NCBI GenBank assembly: GCA_015179125.1
Contig: WHVA01000145.1
Location: forward strand, 162,936-226,935
Source of the DNA: Gautieria morchelliformis
Lineage: Eukaryota; Basidiomycota; Agaricomycetes; Gomphales; Gomphaceae
Direction: 5' to 3'
Length of the DNA stretch: 64,000 nt
This document shows positions 21,309 to 33,076 of the stretch, one piece after another. The stretch's first letter is position 1, and every line of letters starts with the position of its first letter. A program made the translations under genes and the position numbers. The notes beneath the pieces were generated by a model. The model did no database searches. It was not told where the DNA came from and saw only the letters and a list, made by a program, of their open reading frames with translations.

Positions 21309-22200
21309 GCGGGGTCACAGGTGCCGATTCTTCTCGAGCTCGCCCGGGGGGCACGCCTCGCACGGGCAGCGCGCGTCCTCCGCGGGGAAGGCGCCGGCAT
21401 CACGGTGGGCGTACGGTGCGTGTCGTGCGAGAAGGAACCGCCGCTCGAGGGACAGGATGGGAAGAGATTCATGAGCTCGTGGTCGGTGGGCGGGAGCCTG
21501 AAAGGCCAGCCGCGGGGTGGGAGGGCGGTGCGGGACGTGAGGGGCGGGAGGGTGGAGCCTAGGGCGCAGCGAGTGGCATTCGGTACGAGATACGAGGGAC
21601 TGGGCAACGGGACGTACCATCGGCTGGGTGGGGTTGTGTCTCCAGACTCTGTGTTCGCGGCTGGGTCTGGGTCATGCTGGCGGATGGATGATAGCGATAC
21701 GTAGTGAAGAAGGCAGCAAACGCGTCATGCAGGATGGACTGCACGTTCATATGCAAAGAGAGATACCGTATACTGTTCCTATTGCTGGCCTTATCTACAC
21801 CCGGCACATACACACACACACACACACCACCGTCCCCTCCAATGGCAGACCGGGTATACGTTCATGTCCGTGGGCGGGAGAATGCGGTGGGAGATACGGC
21901 TGGGAGGGGAGGCTGCTAGTGTTATGTGAGGGGACGTTTGGAGTAGACGGATAAAATGCGTGGTAATGCTGTGAAAGATGAGGGAGTCGACGGTGTGGGC
22001 AGAAAGGACGGGGCGACATGTGCGTACCATGCAACGGCGATGTCAGCGCTTGTCCGTGTCCGTGTCATGCTGCTCGTAACTGCCGGTGTGCATATTCGTC
22101 TTTGTTTGGTTCCTGATGTGGCGTGCTCCTTTCGCTCAGAATTATCAGTATCCGGTCGTCAAGTGTATATGAAACTCGACGGGAATGCGTTGTGTATCTA
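21309..22200 (-). pseudogene. TF-like gene fragment, unit U2
   Basis: The minus strand carries the same blocks as the other copies: DHELMNLFP, a GGSFSHDTH segment, then DAGAFPAEDARCPCEACPPG followed by ELEKNRHL. The upstream low-complexity part has DPDPD-type and PSSF pieces. Frames change between blocks. The region downstream of ELEKNRHL is deleted. It is a relic of the C-terminal half of a Zn2Cys6-type regulator. Confidence 0.5.
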
Positions 22201-23117
22201 GATAATGTCGTTTATGTTTGACTCCGGACCCAACCAGGTTAGCTTGTTGCCGGTGTTCCAAGGGAGCTGACATGATTCACGACAGCTACAAAATTTTCCA
22301 ATCTGAATTATCGAATGACTGCAAACACATACCAGACGTCCGAGACCATTCATTCTTACTAGGTGGCACTGTCACCATTCGAATAATATAATACTAAACA
22401 AAACGGCTGAAAACGCGTCGCAGCTCACCTCAGTAGCTTCCTGCACTTTTCTGGGCTACCAGGCACACCTCTACATCACCGTCACAGCTGATACACCGAA
22501 TACACAATATTGCGGTTACCATGTCGCTGTTTTCCATGTTGAAATACGGTGGTCTCATCATACGACCTCTTCCCACATCGTGCAGGACATGCTGCCAAGA
22601 CGAGAATCGTCTCGTGTCGCCACATCCCGCAACATAGACAGGGGCTGATACAGCCCCAATATCGCTATAGAATGAAACCATCTGCATACTCTGGGGATTG
22701 AGCTGGATATCTCATACCATCTCGCTTCCTCGTGTTCCATCATGGGTAACACACTGGAGATCCGGTCATCTTAGTGCACACATTGAGCTTGGTCGCAGTA
22801 TTTACCTGTGTCGTTATGCTGACACCGCACAATGAGTAGACAATGAGTGCCAAGTGTCCTTACAGGACAACAAGTTTTAAATGCATTCCGCCCAGGGCAA
22901 CCGAAGGTAATAACCCACTCCTGACGAGAAGCCAAGCCTCAATGGCTCGCTCGAGCGGCTAACCATATATGATGCTCCTTTGTTATATTACTACCTTTAA
23001 TTCTTTTACATATCATGCTCTTCCATCAGGCCCATCCGTATTGAAAATTGTGCCATGCCTCGGGAACTGATGGGATGTGAATATCTGTTGACCTGGCAGC
23101 ACCCATAGCCAGAATCT
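22201..23117. repeat. Inter-gene spacer of unit U2
   Basis: It aligns with 29500-30405 and, inverted, with 46816-47720, at clearly lower identity than those two share with each other. Short ORFs are not conserved in frame between copies, so the spacer is best read as non-coding. Confidence 0.55.
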
Positions 23118-23125
23118 TATATATA
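23118..23125 (+). promoter_or_regulatory. TATA box upstream of DUF6533 gene A
   Basis: TATATATA lies 83 bp before the ATG. The equivalent box is kept in the other copies at 30406-30413 (plus), 46809-46816 (minus) and 54249-54256 (minus), at a similar distance from each start. Confidence 0.55.
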
Positions 23126-23207
23126 CACCTTGCGCGATCACTCCAACCCCACATCGCTACGCACAACTTAGTCCATCATCTGCATTCCAGTTTTTCTGTC
23201 TTATATC

Positions 23208-24997
23208 ATGTCTCAGGCGGACCCCTCGGCTGTAATCCAGGTGGCATCAGACACGTACGTTCTTACTACATTGAGTGAGATGCAGAAGAACTTACCTGAA
23301 CTAGGTTTGCGGTCACCTTTACCGTCGTCGCAGCGCTTGGTATGCGTACATGTCCCCTATCTAATTCCATGATTTCCATAGCTTGTTATACAGCACTACT
23401 CGTCTACGACACTGTTCTCACACTGCCATCGGAGATCAAGCACATTTGGTCCAAGACCGTCAAAATCGGCACCATTCTCTATTTACCCACTCGTTACCTG
23501 GCCTTGTGTTTGCTTCTTGTTGATGCATATCTCAGTTTCTCTAACATATCCCTTGAGGTATATTACTTTTATGGTTCTCATATGTAACACCTTACTGATT
23601 GGAACAAGTATCTAGTATGATTTGCATTCTTTATGAAGAACCTAGAGACACATATATTCATAGGAAATGTACTACTATAAGCCACTTAGTTGGTGTTTTA
23701 CAGGTTACTTTGCTGATTGGCATACAGGGTGAGTGATTATACCCATATATTTCTCAGGCAGAAGTACCGACACATTTCATTATCTAGGCCTTCTGCTAGC
23801 TCGCACTTATGCTGTTTCCCTTCCGAATCAAAGAGCATTGGGTGTCCTTGGGCTGCTTATTCTTGGTGCTATTATCGTTCAAGTGGTATGTCCCTGTGCA
23901 GCCTTGGTATAAATAGCATAAATTCATTTCACTGGATATAGTACCAGTCTGTTTTGGACAACTGCAATATCGCTAGTTCACACACTAATACAATAAATTT
24001 GTCAGTATTGACTAGGACTTTCTGGTTAGATTTATACTAACAAATTCTTCAGGTGTAAGATCTAGTGGTCTGTATTTGTCCAATTTGTCTCTGAATACCT
24101 TCAACAGTGGCCACCATCAATAATGTTATTGTAATCCTTTTCGACACTGGAGTTGTGATAGCAACCATTCAGAGCTCAATTGAAACCTTAAAGCTTTGGC
24201 GGAAAGGTGAAATTTTGGATAAGAAATCACTCATTACTTTACTGATATACCAAGGTGAGTTTATACTACATTGCTTATATGTGTGGACATATCACTAATC
24301 TATAGGGAAGGGCTTCTCAGATATGGGTATGGAATATTATTTCTATGATATTTCATATATCTAATTCATATCCAGATTTGTGCTTACAATTACTTTGGCT
24401 GCTACTATCACAGCAAAGGTATGCTTACTTTAAAACTGTTGAGCTTCAGAGTTTACTTGGTGTTCTCACAATTCAGGTGTTCAGGGTATGTAAGGTCTTG
24501 ATCATGATAATAAAGTGACTAATATCAGCGCCTCATGGTATGAAGCCAAGCCTGTCTGCATTCTTAGGCCTTCTTCAGAACAGGTATATTCTCAGCAAGT
24601 TAAGAAGAAAGACATGGTTGTACTGACAGTGCACATACAGCTTGTCAATAATTATTGTCTGCAGGTTCCATCTAACTTTCCATGAGAGACACAGTCAACA
24701 TCACAACCCTTCAATACCCTCTCTTTCATTCTCCAGCTTCCAAGCAGCCAGACAAAGTGTCCACAATGCCATAGTGGCTGAATTTGGGAACCCATGCTTG
24801 AGCCAGGCACTTGACACTGAGACCATGGAGGATAACATAGCTGATCAGGAAGGCCAGCAGTCTCCTGAAGAAGCTGGGTCAGCTGGGATAGAGTTGGATG
24901 AGTTTCCTTGGGCGACTGGATATCCTGAAGATGTAGAAATGGCTGGGCCAAGCGTCACGAGTGAGCAGTTGGCATCTCCTTCAGGCACTGGTTAATG
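23208..24997 (+). CDS. DUF6533-type multi-pass membrane protein gene A
   Basis: The protein begins MSQADPSAVIQVASDTYVLT. The diagnostic DUF6533 segment CYTALLVYDTVLTLPSEIK followed by HIWSKTVKIGTILYL is at 23380-23500. Later exons give a hydrophobic segment VIVILFDTGVVIATIQ with LKLWRKGEILDKKSL (24107-24265). A cytoplasmic-looking C-terminus ends FPWATGYPEDVEMAGPSVTS, then QLASPSGTG and a stop. At least five small introns are implied. The first splice junction could not be fixed, because the exon 1 frame and the MRTCPLSN frame are joined differently in each model. The family is large in Agaricomycetes and its function is unknown. This is the only copy on the plus strand that retains its 3' end. 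Its TF-like neighbour is divergent. Confidence 0.65.
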
Positions 24998-26517
24998 GTT
25001 TGGTAGGATATGGAAGAACAGCAGAGGCGGCATCCAAGCTAATGCATCATAGCCATGATTCCAATCCAAACCCCATAGCAGAGTGACATGCAGCAACTTA
25101 CATCACCCACCTTTCTAATCTATTGCAGCACTTGGAAATTGGTCACCATAGAAGATGTGGCTATCTGTTCACTCTGGCCAACCCATAACATCAAAAACCC
25201 ATAGATACATATATATTCTGTACTATTTTGAATTTGACTGTGTTCAGAATTTATTGTTACTATGTTTCATGAAAATATTGTTTGTGCTTTGCCACTGGGA
25301 GTCAGTGAACTGTGTGCAGATTCGAGAATTGCATCCTGGTGAATATGCAAGGACGGCTTCAGGAACCGAACTGCATGTAGTGTGTGTGCGTGCATGTGCC
25401 TGGGATACTGATCAGTTGTGAAGTACACACTTGGTTATGTTAGTCTGTAAACACTATGAAACAGCATGGGGTATGCCAGATGATTGTCACATTCTTACAT
25501 GTCAAGCCACCTTACATCAGGGCTCAGCATGCATCAGTGTTGACTAATGTCCAACATGCAAGCGCAAATATAACATTGATAATAATGATACACATACTGT
25601 ACATCGAAGGCGGTAGCCTGTCCTATGGGCCAGGATACGGTTGTTAGTCCCTGGGATGCTATTCTGTTCAACAGAAGCATACTCCCAGACCCAGTTTCCC
25701 TGATCCTATATGAAAGTGTGTGGCACACGCCGCACCATCAATGAGAAATCTACTCCGTCCCTCTGGTCGAGTGTTGCCACAGTTCGCGAGGAGAAGGATG
25801 ACAGGGAAGGGTCTCCAGCACACCCCTGGACTCAGCTGTGCGCTGACTCGGCCCATGCATAGATCCCATACTGCGAACGACGGCTTCGAACACCCTTTCA
25901 GACGCGAGTACGCCAGACCCTAGTGTAATGCGCACGAGTATCAGTAGCGTTTGGCCTCGGTGGAGCATGACATCGCATTAAATGAGTTAAACTGGATGCA
26001 CATTGAGTATACTACGTGGATAAGCCAAAACCTGCTAGGCTCGCCGCGTGTCCGGCTGCCTGTCTTCAAGATACCCACGCGCCGACTCGGAGCACCGTCC
26101 ATTCTCGATGCACATCAGTATCCGCAGACGTCGTGCCAAAGTAAAGTTCCTACGCCCGCGGCGTGTCCGAGTGCGCTGTCACAGTCTATCCTCAATCTTC
26201 GGAGTCGTGATACGGCCGCACTTGACGCCACCGTCATGCGATGCGTGTCCTGCCGCTGTGGCCTGTGCTACCACCCAGTCGCGACGCGTAATGCACGATG
26301 CACGCCCCGCGGTCTCGGTCTCGGTCCTGGTCTGATGATGGCCAAGCACGCGGGGCACTGGTGTGCGTCCACCGGGTGGGTCGTGGCTCCGCTCCCGTTC
26401 CGATATATATATGTGCCTTGGATTTTTTTTTCGCGTAACGCGCGTCGTTGCAGTGCAGCCGCCCTCACTCCGCCCCCGCCCCGGGATCCAGAATTCCGAA
26501 CGAACGCCAGTTCTCGG
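24998..26517 (-). repeat. Unit U3 spacer, diverged part
   Basis: The minus strand matches 43310-44936 and 50707-52385. Recognisable landmarks are the AGCATCCCAGGAACTA, GGCAACACTCGACCAGAGG and GGCACGACGTCTGC segments. Identity to U5 falls from near 100% to roughly 90% at 26517, which marks the outer end of the inverted-repeat arm. No conserved coding frame is seen. Confidence 0.6.
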
Positions 26518-26953
26518 CCGTGCATCATCACTGGCAGTGGCAATGCGCATAATTACACCGTGCCATGATTGCTCCGAATTACATACACGCATCGAGTTCT
26601 GCAACAAATAACAGCAACAGCAACAGCGCGCTGTGCTGTGTCGTCCTTCCTTTCATAAATCAGCGTCCGTTGCAGAGTCTGGACTCTGGCGCCCCGCCGG
26701 CGAGTGATCCGAGTCACTGGCAGGAGCTCGAATTGCGGGGGCGGCAGAATCTATGTCCATGCACGCGCGTACGGTACCGCCTCGGAGAGTCGGGACTTAG
26801 TATATAGCGCTGCGAGATGCGCTGAGATGCGAGATTCGTTCGAGATGTGGCGGTGGCGGTACGTGTGATCCGACGCAGATTGGCGAACGAAAGGAGAATT
26901 GACACCTAAGTATACTCATCATCTGAAATTAGTTGGACAATTCAGTCCAAAAG

Positions 26954-27061
26954 CGAAAGACAAAGGACTCCATCGTACCTCGGAGTCGATCAACAATAAC
27001 ATGACTTGTTACTTATTGTTGGCAGTTACGCAGTATGGGTGTCACCCTCCTTTGTCTTTCG
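26954..27061. other. Nested dyad, copy in arm 1
   Basis: Same structure as at 718-831: outer CGAAAGACAAAGGA / TCCTTTGTCTTTCG and inner CAACAATAA / TTATTGTTG. A further half copy (GATAATGTCTTTC) follows directly. Confidence 0.6.
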
Positions 27062-27773
27062 ATAATGTCTTTCGATAATGTCTCAGCACCCGAAGTTACC
27101 AGGTTAAGTTGTTAACAGATGTCTCGCACGGAAAGTAGTTAACACCATTAATATGGGCCTTGACCGCCCGCGTTTGTAATTCCAGCAATTAGGTTAGGTA
27201 GCGCCTGGAATGGACTCAGGTAGCGGCAGGAACCAGCGCGTATTTCAGAATTGGATGTTTGGGTGAATTCGTGAATTGGTGTACTAGTTAGTGTACTGGT
27301 GCATTGGTGTATTAGTGTATTGGGTATACGAATGCAGAGATATAGACATTGCGTAGCACTGTACTATGTACGAGATTCTTAGATACCAGTACGGGAATAC
27401 AACACAATACACCGGGTCTAACTCCGCGCGGCACTCCGAGTCGCGGCGCGATACACGGTACACGGTACACGATACACGATCCCGATCCCCGCCCCACATC
27501 CCCGGCCCCACCGCCACCCCATTATAGTCTATAGTCTAGTCGACCGCCGCCACCGTGACGGCGCACGTCGCGGCGCCGGCGTCGGCGGCACTTCCACTCC
27601 CCGCCCCCCCCTCCGCCCTCCGGGTCCTGAACGAATACGGGCCCGGCGCACGTCACATCATGATTACGCTCCCGTTGCTCTTGCTCTGCGCCTCATACCG
27701 CCTTATCCATACACCCACGCATCCTGCATTCCGCATTCCACACATCCCACACATCCCACGCCTTCCTGATAGC

Positions 27774-29428
27774 CTAATGCCACCGCACGGGCACCAGACT
27801 CGGCACCCCCACGTCAGCCCCAGGACCTACACCAGGACCCACCACGGGACCGACGCCGGGACCTACGCCAGGACCCACACCGGGACCAACGCCGGGACCT
27901 ACGCTAGGACCTACGCCGGGACCCGTAACATCGCGCGGCGCAGCGATGGGGGCGAGCGTGTTCGAGCCGAGGGGAGGCGGCGACCCCGCGGCGGTGTAGG
28001 CGTGCGCGGGCGCGGGCTGCGGCGTGGGCGGGGGCGAGGGGAGCATATGTGCGTGCGCTGGGGGGTACGCGACGGGCGCGGGCGTTCCCGTTCGCGTTCG
28101 CGGAGCCGGAGCCGGGGCCGGGGGGCGTGCGGGGCGGGTTCACGAAGACGCGCTTCGTGTATTTGCCCGCGCGGCGGCGGGGGGGCTTGGGCGGGTCGGG
28201 GAGCGGGGCGGCTATGGCTAGGCCTGTGGCTATGGGTGCGGTGGCGGCGGTGGCGGCGGTGGGGGTGGGAGCGGGACTGGCGGGTGTCGAGGTGGAGGTA
28301 GGGGGCGTATGTGGCGCTGCGGGTGCGGGTGCCGTTGCTGTCGTGCTGGTGGGCGAAGGGTGTGCGTTTGGGGGTGCGGGTGCGGGTGCGGGGAAGCGCC
28401 GTGTGCCAGCGGGGTCGAGGCGCGCACGTGCTCACGTGTGTTGCGCGCGCGGCCGCCCGGCGAGAGGCGCAGCGTTGCTAGCGACGCGTCGACGTCGGCC
28501 GCGCTCTCCAGCCCCAGCCCCAACCCCCTGCGCCGCTTCGCGGGGGGCTCGTCCCCGGGCGGCGTCTTGAAGTGCTCCCGCCGTCTGGGGGGCGTCGGCG
28601 TCGTCGCGCGTGCGTGCGCGCCTTTGAGCACGCGCCCAGCCCCGGCCCCATCCTCCCGCCGAAAAAAACACGCGGTGCTGCACGCCGAATCACGCGGACG
28701 TCCCGCGCCGCGCGCCGCTGCCTACTTTTCTCGAGCTCGCCCCGGGCACACGCCTCGCACGAGCAGTCCCCGGGGAAGCCGCCCGCGTCGCTGTGGGTGT
28801 GCAGGTCGTGCGGAAAGGAGCCGCCATTCGGGGGACTGGTCGGGGAAGGCGTCATGAGCTCGTGGCCCGTGTCCGGGGGCGGGAAGGCCTGCCGGGCGGG
28901 GAAGGGCGGAGCGGGACGTGAGGGGCAGGAGGGTGGAGTCTAGGCGGTCAGAGCCACAAGAGACTGGATAACGGGACGTACCATCCGCCGGGCGGGGTTG
29001 TGCCTCCAGGCTGTGTTTGTGTTTGTGTCTGGGTCTGGGTCATGCTGGCGGATCGATGGATGGCGGGACGTGGTGAAGGCTGGAAACGCGTCATGCAGGA
29101 TGGACACCTCCACCGTCCCCTCCACTGGCAGACACACCGGAAACATCATTAGTGTTGTCTGAGGGAGGTGAACAGACGTTTGGAGTGGACGGGTAAAACG
29201 CGTGAATGCCGTGAAAGATGAGGGAGTCGATGGTGCGGGTAGAATGGACAGGACGACATGTGCATACCATGCAAAGACGACCATGTCCGGGCCTGTTGTA
29301 CTGTCTGTGTCTGTGTCTGTGCGATGCTGCTCGGAGTCGTAACTGCCGAGTCGGTGTGCATGTTTGTCTTTGTTTGGCAGGTTCCTGATCCCGGTAAGAC
29401 GAAAGCTCTCTTCGCTCAGGATGATCAA
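27774..29428 (-). pseudogene. TF-like gene, C-terminal half, unit U3
   Basis: Minus-strand blocks run from low-complexity DPDPDTNT and TGHELMTPSPTSPPNGGS through FPHDLHTHSDAGGFPGDCSC, EACARGELEKSRQ, GAHARATTPTPPRRREHF, AKRRRGLGLGLESAADVD and SLATLRLSPGGRARN. They continue with the basic RRRAGKYTKRVFVNPPRTPP and a VGPG repeat, ending VPSLVPVRWH. The RRRAGKYTKRV motif and HELM..FP segment resemble C-termini of basidiomycete Zn2Cys6 regulators. Frames change at several points, so no full product is expected. The matching N-terminal half may be the fragment at 31317-32713. Extreme GC content creates long antisense ORFs here. Confidence 0.5.
27818..27926 (-). repeat. 12-bp minisatellite encoding (VGPG)n
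   Basis: About nine tandem units of the form GGTCCYGGYGTR on the minus strand encode VGPG repeats just before the TF-like C-terminus. The array is the same length in arm 2 (49297-49405) but shortened to about three units in U4 (43141-43200). Confidence 0.7.
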
Positions 29429-30405
29429 TATCCGGTCGATAAGAGTTTACGAACGATGGGGATGGGTGTGTATCTGGATAATGCCGTCTATATTTAACTA
29501 AGGCACCGGTGTTCCAAGGGAGCCGCCATGATTCGATCACGACAGCTACAATTGTTTCCAATCTGAATTATGGAATGACTGCCAGGCGTCCAATGCCGTG
29601 TATTCTCGCTAGGTTGCACTGTCGCCATTCTAATAATATCATACTACATGTAGACTGCAAACACATCGTAGATCACCTCAGTAGCGTCCTGAGCTTTCCT
29701 GGGCCACCGGGCACAGCTCTACATCACCGTCACCGCGTGTACACCGAATGCTCAGCCTCGTCGATACCATGTGCGCCATCTTGAAATTCGATAGTCCCTT
29801 CATACGACGACCTCTTCTCGCGTGGTACAGGACACGCCGCCAAAATCAGAATCGACTCGTGTCGCCATATCAAACAACGTTGGCACGAACTGATACCTCT
29901 CCTGAGATTATCCAGCATCGCTATAGAATCCCAGCCACGTGCAAACTCTGGGCATTGAGCTGGACAGCCTAGGTCTCTCATATCATCTCGCTTCCTCGTG
30001 TGCTCATCTTCGTAAGCGTAAGTAACACCCTGGAGATGCGACATCTTAATACACATCAGTGAGCTGTGTTGCAGTTGGTTTTCATGTGGTGTTACGCTGA
30101 CACTGCACCGTCAGTCGTCAATGAGTGCCAAGTATGCCTACATGACAAGTTTATATGTCTTGGGAGACCATTCCTCCCAGGCAAATCAGATCTAACGATC
30201 AATTCCTGGCAAGAAGCGAAGCATCAATTGCTCGCCCGCGCCCGGCTAACGCTATCTGATACCTCGACGCTGTATTGACAACTTTAATTCTTTAAATAGA
30301 ATGTTCGTTCATCAGAACCATCTGCCTTGCATACTGTGCCATGCCTCGACGCTGATGGGGTGTTGTGAACATCTGTTGACCTGGCAGCACCCATAGCCAT
30401 AATCC
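29429..30405. repeat. Inter-gene spacer of unit U3
   Basis: It is identical to 46817-47793 inverted and diverged from 22201-23117. The 108-codon minus-strand ORF at 29730-30056 is present in both arms because they are the same sequence, but it is not preserved in U2. No gene is called. Confidence 0.5.
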
Positions 30406-30413
30406 TATATATA
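30406..30413 (+). promoter_or_regulatory. TATA box upstream of the chimeric ORF
   Basis: TATATATA 90 bp before the ATG at 30503, inherited from the DUF6533 gene family. Confidence 0.5.
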
Positions 30414-30502
30414 CAGCTTGCGCGATCTGATCTGGTACACTAATCCCATCGCTACGCAAAGCTTAGTTCCTCGTCTGCATCTCAGTTTTTCTTGCTTCTA
30501 TC

Positions 30503-31179
30503 ATGTCTCAGGCGGACCCCTCGGCTGAAATCCAGGCGCTATCAGACCTGTACGTACTTACCACATCGAATGATATGCAGAAGAACTTACCTGAACTAGC
30601 TTTGCGTTCAACTCTACCACTGTCCATTCATCTCCTCCTGGCAACACCATCGCTCGCAAACACGATTGCATTTGATGAGCTAGTCACTTTTGTTGATCTG
30701 GCTCGACACCTGAAAGCACGCATCCAATGGAATCAACATTCAGATATTAAGGATCCTCCCCACCAACTCCCAATTCATATCCACTATTTCATCCGAGACT
30801 CCATCAGTTTGGACGATGATACGACACGGCTTCTATGGGAATCCTTTAAGTGGATCTCTTGGGAGGTATCTGAGGCAGAACTCGCTGGATTCTACTCCCG
30901 CTCTATAGCTTTGCTCCCTTTATTTCTGCAATTTGGTCCACAAAATGGTGTCGGTTATGTGTCTTTGGTGTTCGCATTATGTTCTATCTTGGTTAACATA
31001 CGACAGTCACGAAACGTAATCGTATCTACGAGCACGGCATCGGGTAAAAGCATCATATACCAGGTCTGTCTGTTAGTCCTCATTTCGAAGTTAGGATCGC
31101 GTTTAAAAACCTTCTGCATGTTAAGGTCCCCCTCCTTCAGTTTCTAGAAGCTGATACGACTGCTACCGCTATACTCATG
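30503..31179 (+). CDS. Chimeric ORF: DUF6533 exon 1 fused in frame to a CxC/KDZ-type segment, then an HRQ1-like helicase piece
   Basis: Codons from 30503 give MSQADPSAEIQALSDLYVLT, as in gene B. At 30624 the sequence leaves the inverted repeat without breaking frame. It continues TIAFDELVTFVDLARHLKA, PIHIHYFIRDSISLDDDT, LLWESFKWISWEVSEAEL and LLPLFLQFGPQNGVG. This resembles the region before the CxC5/CxC6 cysteine clusters associated with KDZ transposases. After an intron-like stretch the helicase exon RNVIVSTSTASGKSIIYQ (31006-31063) follows, then VPLLQFLEADTTATAILM (31126-31179). The open frame runs to 31147 if unspliced. It sits behind a conserved DUF6533 promoter, so expression is plausible. 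It may equally be a passive fusion. Confidence 0.55.
31006..31179 (+). pseudogene. HRQ1: HRQ1-like DNA helicase fragment (Walker A region)
   Basis: Two exons joined by a GT-AG intron (31064-31125) encode NVIVSTSTASGKSIIYQ and VPLLQFLEADTTATAILM. STASGKS is the nucleotide-binding motif I of Hrq1/RecQ4-type helicases, and the following segment is the usual lead to motif Ia. The splice donor after ILM at 31180 is kept, but the next sequence (FPTKAL in the family) is missing and a different gene begins. Only about 36 codons remain of a protein of roughly a thousand. Confidence 0.55.
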
Positions 31180-31316
31180 GTGCGTGGCGTTCATTCTGTC
31201 TTATTTGCGTCCCTGGTTCCTGATTTTCATTCTTTTGCTTTCATCTCTTTCCGCTGCTTTACCCTTTCTCCCCCGCGGTCGCCCGACATGGACACATGCC
31301 CTATCTCCACCCTTAG

Positions 31317-32713
31317 GCAAATGCCTCCAGCGCAACTCCAAATGCACGTACACCAAGGTCTCTGCACGTCGCGCCTCCACTTCCTCCATACCTTCCTCAA
31401 TCTCTTCCATACCTCCGTCGATTGGCTCAATGCCGGTGGCGCCCCCGTCTACATCACTTGTCCGTTCGCACCCACACCCACACACCCAGCGGCACCATGC
31501 CCAACATCCACATCCACATCCCCAACATCCCGCACATCAGCACACCCACGATTTGTTTGTGCCACCCACAGTGCCTTCTATGGCCCCCCGCCCCACGGCA
31601 GGTGCTCCTGCGGGCTCCGGGGGGTTGGTCGTGGTGGTGTGGGCGTAGGCGTCGGGGTATCTGCGAGTGCTGACACGAGCAGCGAGGCTGCGCTGTTTCC
31701 TCAGCCCCTTCATTTCACTATACCGCTGTATCCACAGGCGTTGGACGTGATAAGTAATGGATCGGTAGGTCTAACCTTGCAAAATTCAGTTTGATTTATT
31801 TTTGGTTTTTATTGCCAATATTATCCGCTTTGCACTTCTTTCACTCGATCGTTCACTTTTGTTTTTCGGCGCCTCACCTCACTATGCTGTTATTCACCGA
31901 CTTGCACTTTACAGCCCCAGCACCCTCACGCACCCTTCACCAAGCACGACCACGATCATGCACACTTACATCAGATCCCACATGCGTCACACCTTGCCCC
32001 ATGCCTGGACCCTCCTAATAAGGGCTTCGATGCATTTCTCGCTGGGGAGGGGCCAGATCCGGGAGCCTTCGGCACCTCGGGGTTCTTGTATGATGGGGTC
32101 ATGGGGGGACAACAGCAGCACCAGGGGCATCAGGGACCGCACGGTCAGCTGGGGGAGCAGCAGCAGCAGCACGAGCAACAGCAACAACACGAGCAGCAGC
32201 ACAATAATGTCCACACACACGCTCCAGACTTCGCGTTCGACACCAGCCGAATGTTCCAGTTTAGTGCGTCACCCCAAGCCCAACTACAGCAGCGCGCGGG
32301 GGAGTATACGTTTTCTCACGCACACGCTCCAGTTCGCGGAGGGATCACAGCATAATCATAGTACGCTGCATGGCTCACAGCATGGACAACACCACGACCT
32401 GAGCCTCAGCGCAGGAACGGCGCCCCTCGCCCTGCCCGGAGGTGTCTCTAACGCATTTGGGCTAATGAGTCTTGATGACCCGGTTGTTGCTGCAGAGATG
32501 AACAAGAGCGCTTCGTTCTTTGCCCCAGGGGCCTTGCCAGGCAGTGCAGGTGCAGGGGCTGAGGGTGTTGCGTTTGAGTGTGGGATGGGTGGAGTGAGTG
32601 GGGGGTTAAGCATGGGGGTGGGCGGAGTGGGGATTGGAGAGGGGGCGACGCCTGGAAAGGACGCGAATATTGCTGAGTTGAGGGATTTCTGGAAGGCATT
32701 CAATCCAACTAAG
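31317..32713 (+). pseudogene. Zn2Cys6-type regulator, N-terminal and middle fragment
   Basis: After an acceptor at 31315 the frame reads KCLQRNSKCTYTKVSARR, which fits the last two cysteines of a Zn2Cys6 binuclear cluster. Ser/Pro/His-rich low complexity follows, then ALFPQPLHFTIPLYPQALDV. After an intron come DAFLAGEGPDPGAFGTSGFL, a Gln/His tract and FAFDTSRMFQFSASPQAQ. A frameshift near 32310-32345 leads to LMSLDDPVVAAEMNKSASFF and DANIAELRDFWKAFNPT, ending at a donor (32714). The first zinc-cluster half and everything after DFWKAF are missing. The unit TF-like copies could be the matching C-terminal half of the same kind of gene. Confidence 0.55.
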
Positions 32714-32900
32714 GTACACGGATCAGAAAGCCCCTGGAGACGCGGTCAGCGCCCGCCTGTCGTGCTCGCTATCGCATGGCAACAACATAGCAGCATCAAG
32801 AATATATCGGCAGATGGTAGAAAGCGAGGCATACAATCTAAGGATAGGTATCGAAAGGTAGAGCAGAGCACATCAAGAAATACAGCTGATTGATAATGTG

Positions 32901-33043
32901 CAAGCATGGAAGCATGAGTGGACGTCCAAGAAATAAAGAATTGCAGGATCGTACAATGACAAGAATAAGGCTGAGCAAGCATGGAGATATGAATGGATGC
33001 GCAAGAAATAAAGAATTTCAGGATCACGATGACGAGAATAAGG
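32901..33043. repeat. Two-copy 75-bp tandem duplication
   Basis: CAAGCATGGA...AAGAAATAAAGAATT...CAGGATC...GAGAATAAGGC occurs at 32901 and again at 32976 with about 80% identity. In one frame both copies give a Q-AW-(K/R)-x-EW-xx-KK pattern interrupted by the same TAA, so the duplication may come from a coding exon. Confidence 0.55.
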
Positions 33044-33076
33044 CGAAGTACAGTACCTATAACTCATCGCAATTGA

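Larger units (their letters stand above)
26518..30624. repeat. Inverted-repeat arm 1 (4.1 kb)
   Basis: It is the reverse complement of 46598-50706. In the stretches compared by eye only two single-base homopolymer length differences were found (C8/G9 near 27612 and 49612; G4/G5 near 28908 and 48320), and paired ORFs translate identically. The inner end falls after ACTCTACCACTGTC at 30624. There arm 2 continues as a DUF6533 gene, while arm 1 switches to unrelated sequence. Confidence 0.85.

Noticed and set aside
27555-28301. 248-codon plus-strand ORF with Arg/Thr-rich sequence
   Set aside because: It is antisense to the TF-like C-terminus in extremely GC-rich DNA; the frame is not preserved in U4 and is shortened in arm 2 by one homopolymer base.
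29730-30056. 108-codon ORF identical in both inverted-repeat arms
   Set aside because: Identity reflects the recent duplication; the frame is not kept in the older copy at 22430-22760, so coding is not supported.
31987-32220. Leucine-rich minus-strand ORF resembling membrane segments
   Set aside because: It is the antisense of the Gln/His tract in the Zn2Cys6 fragment.
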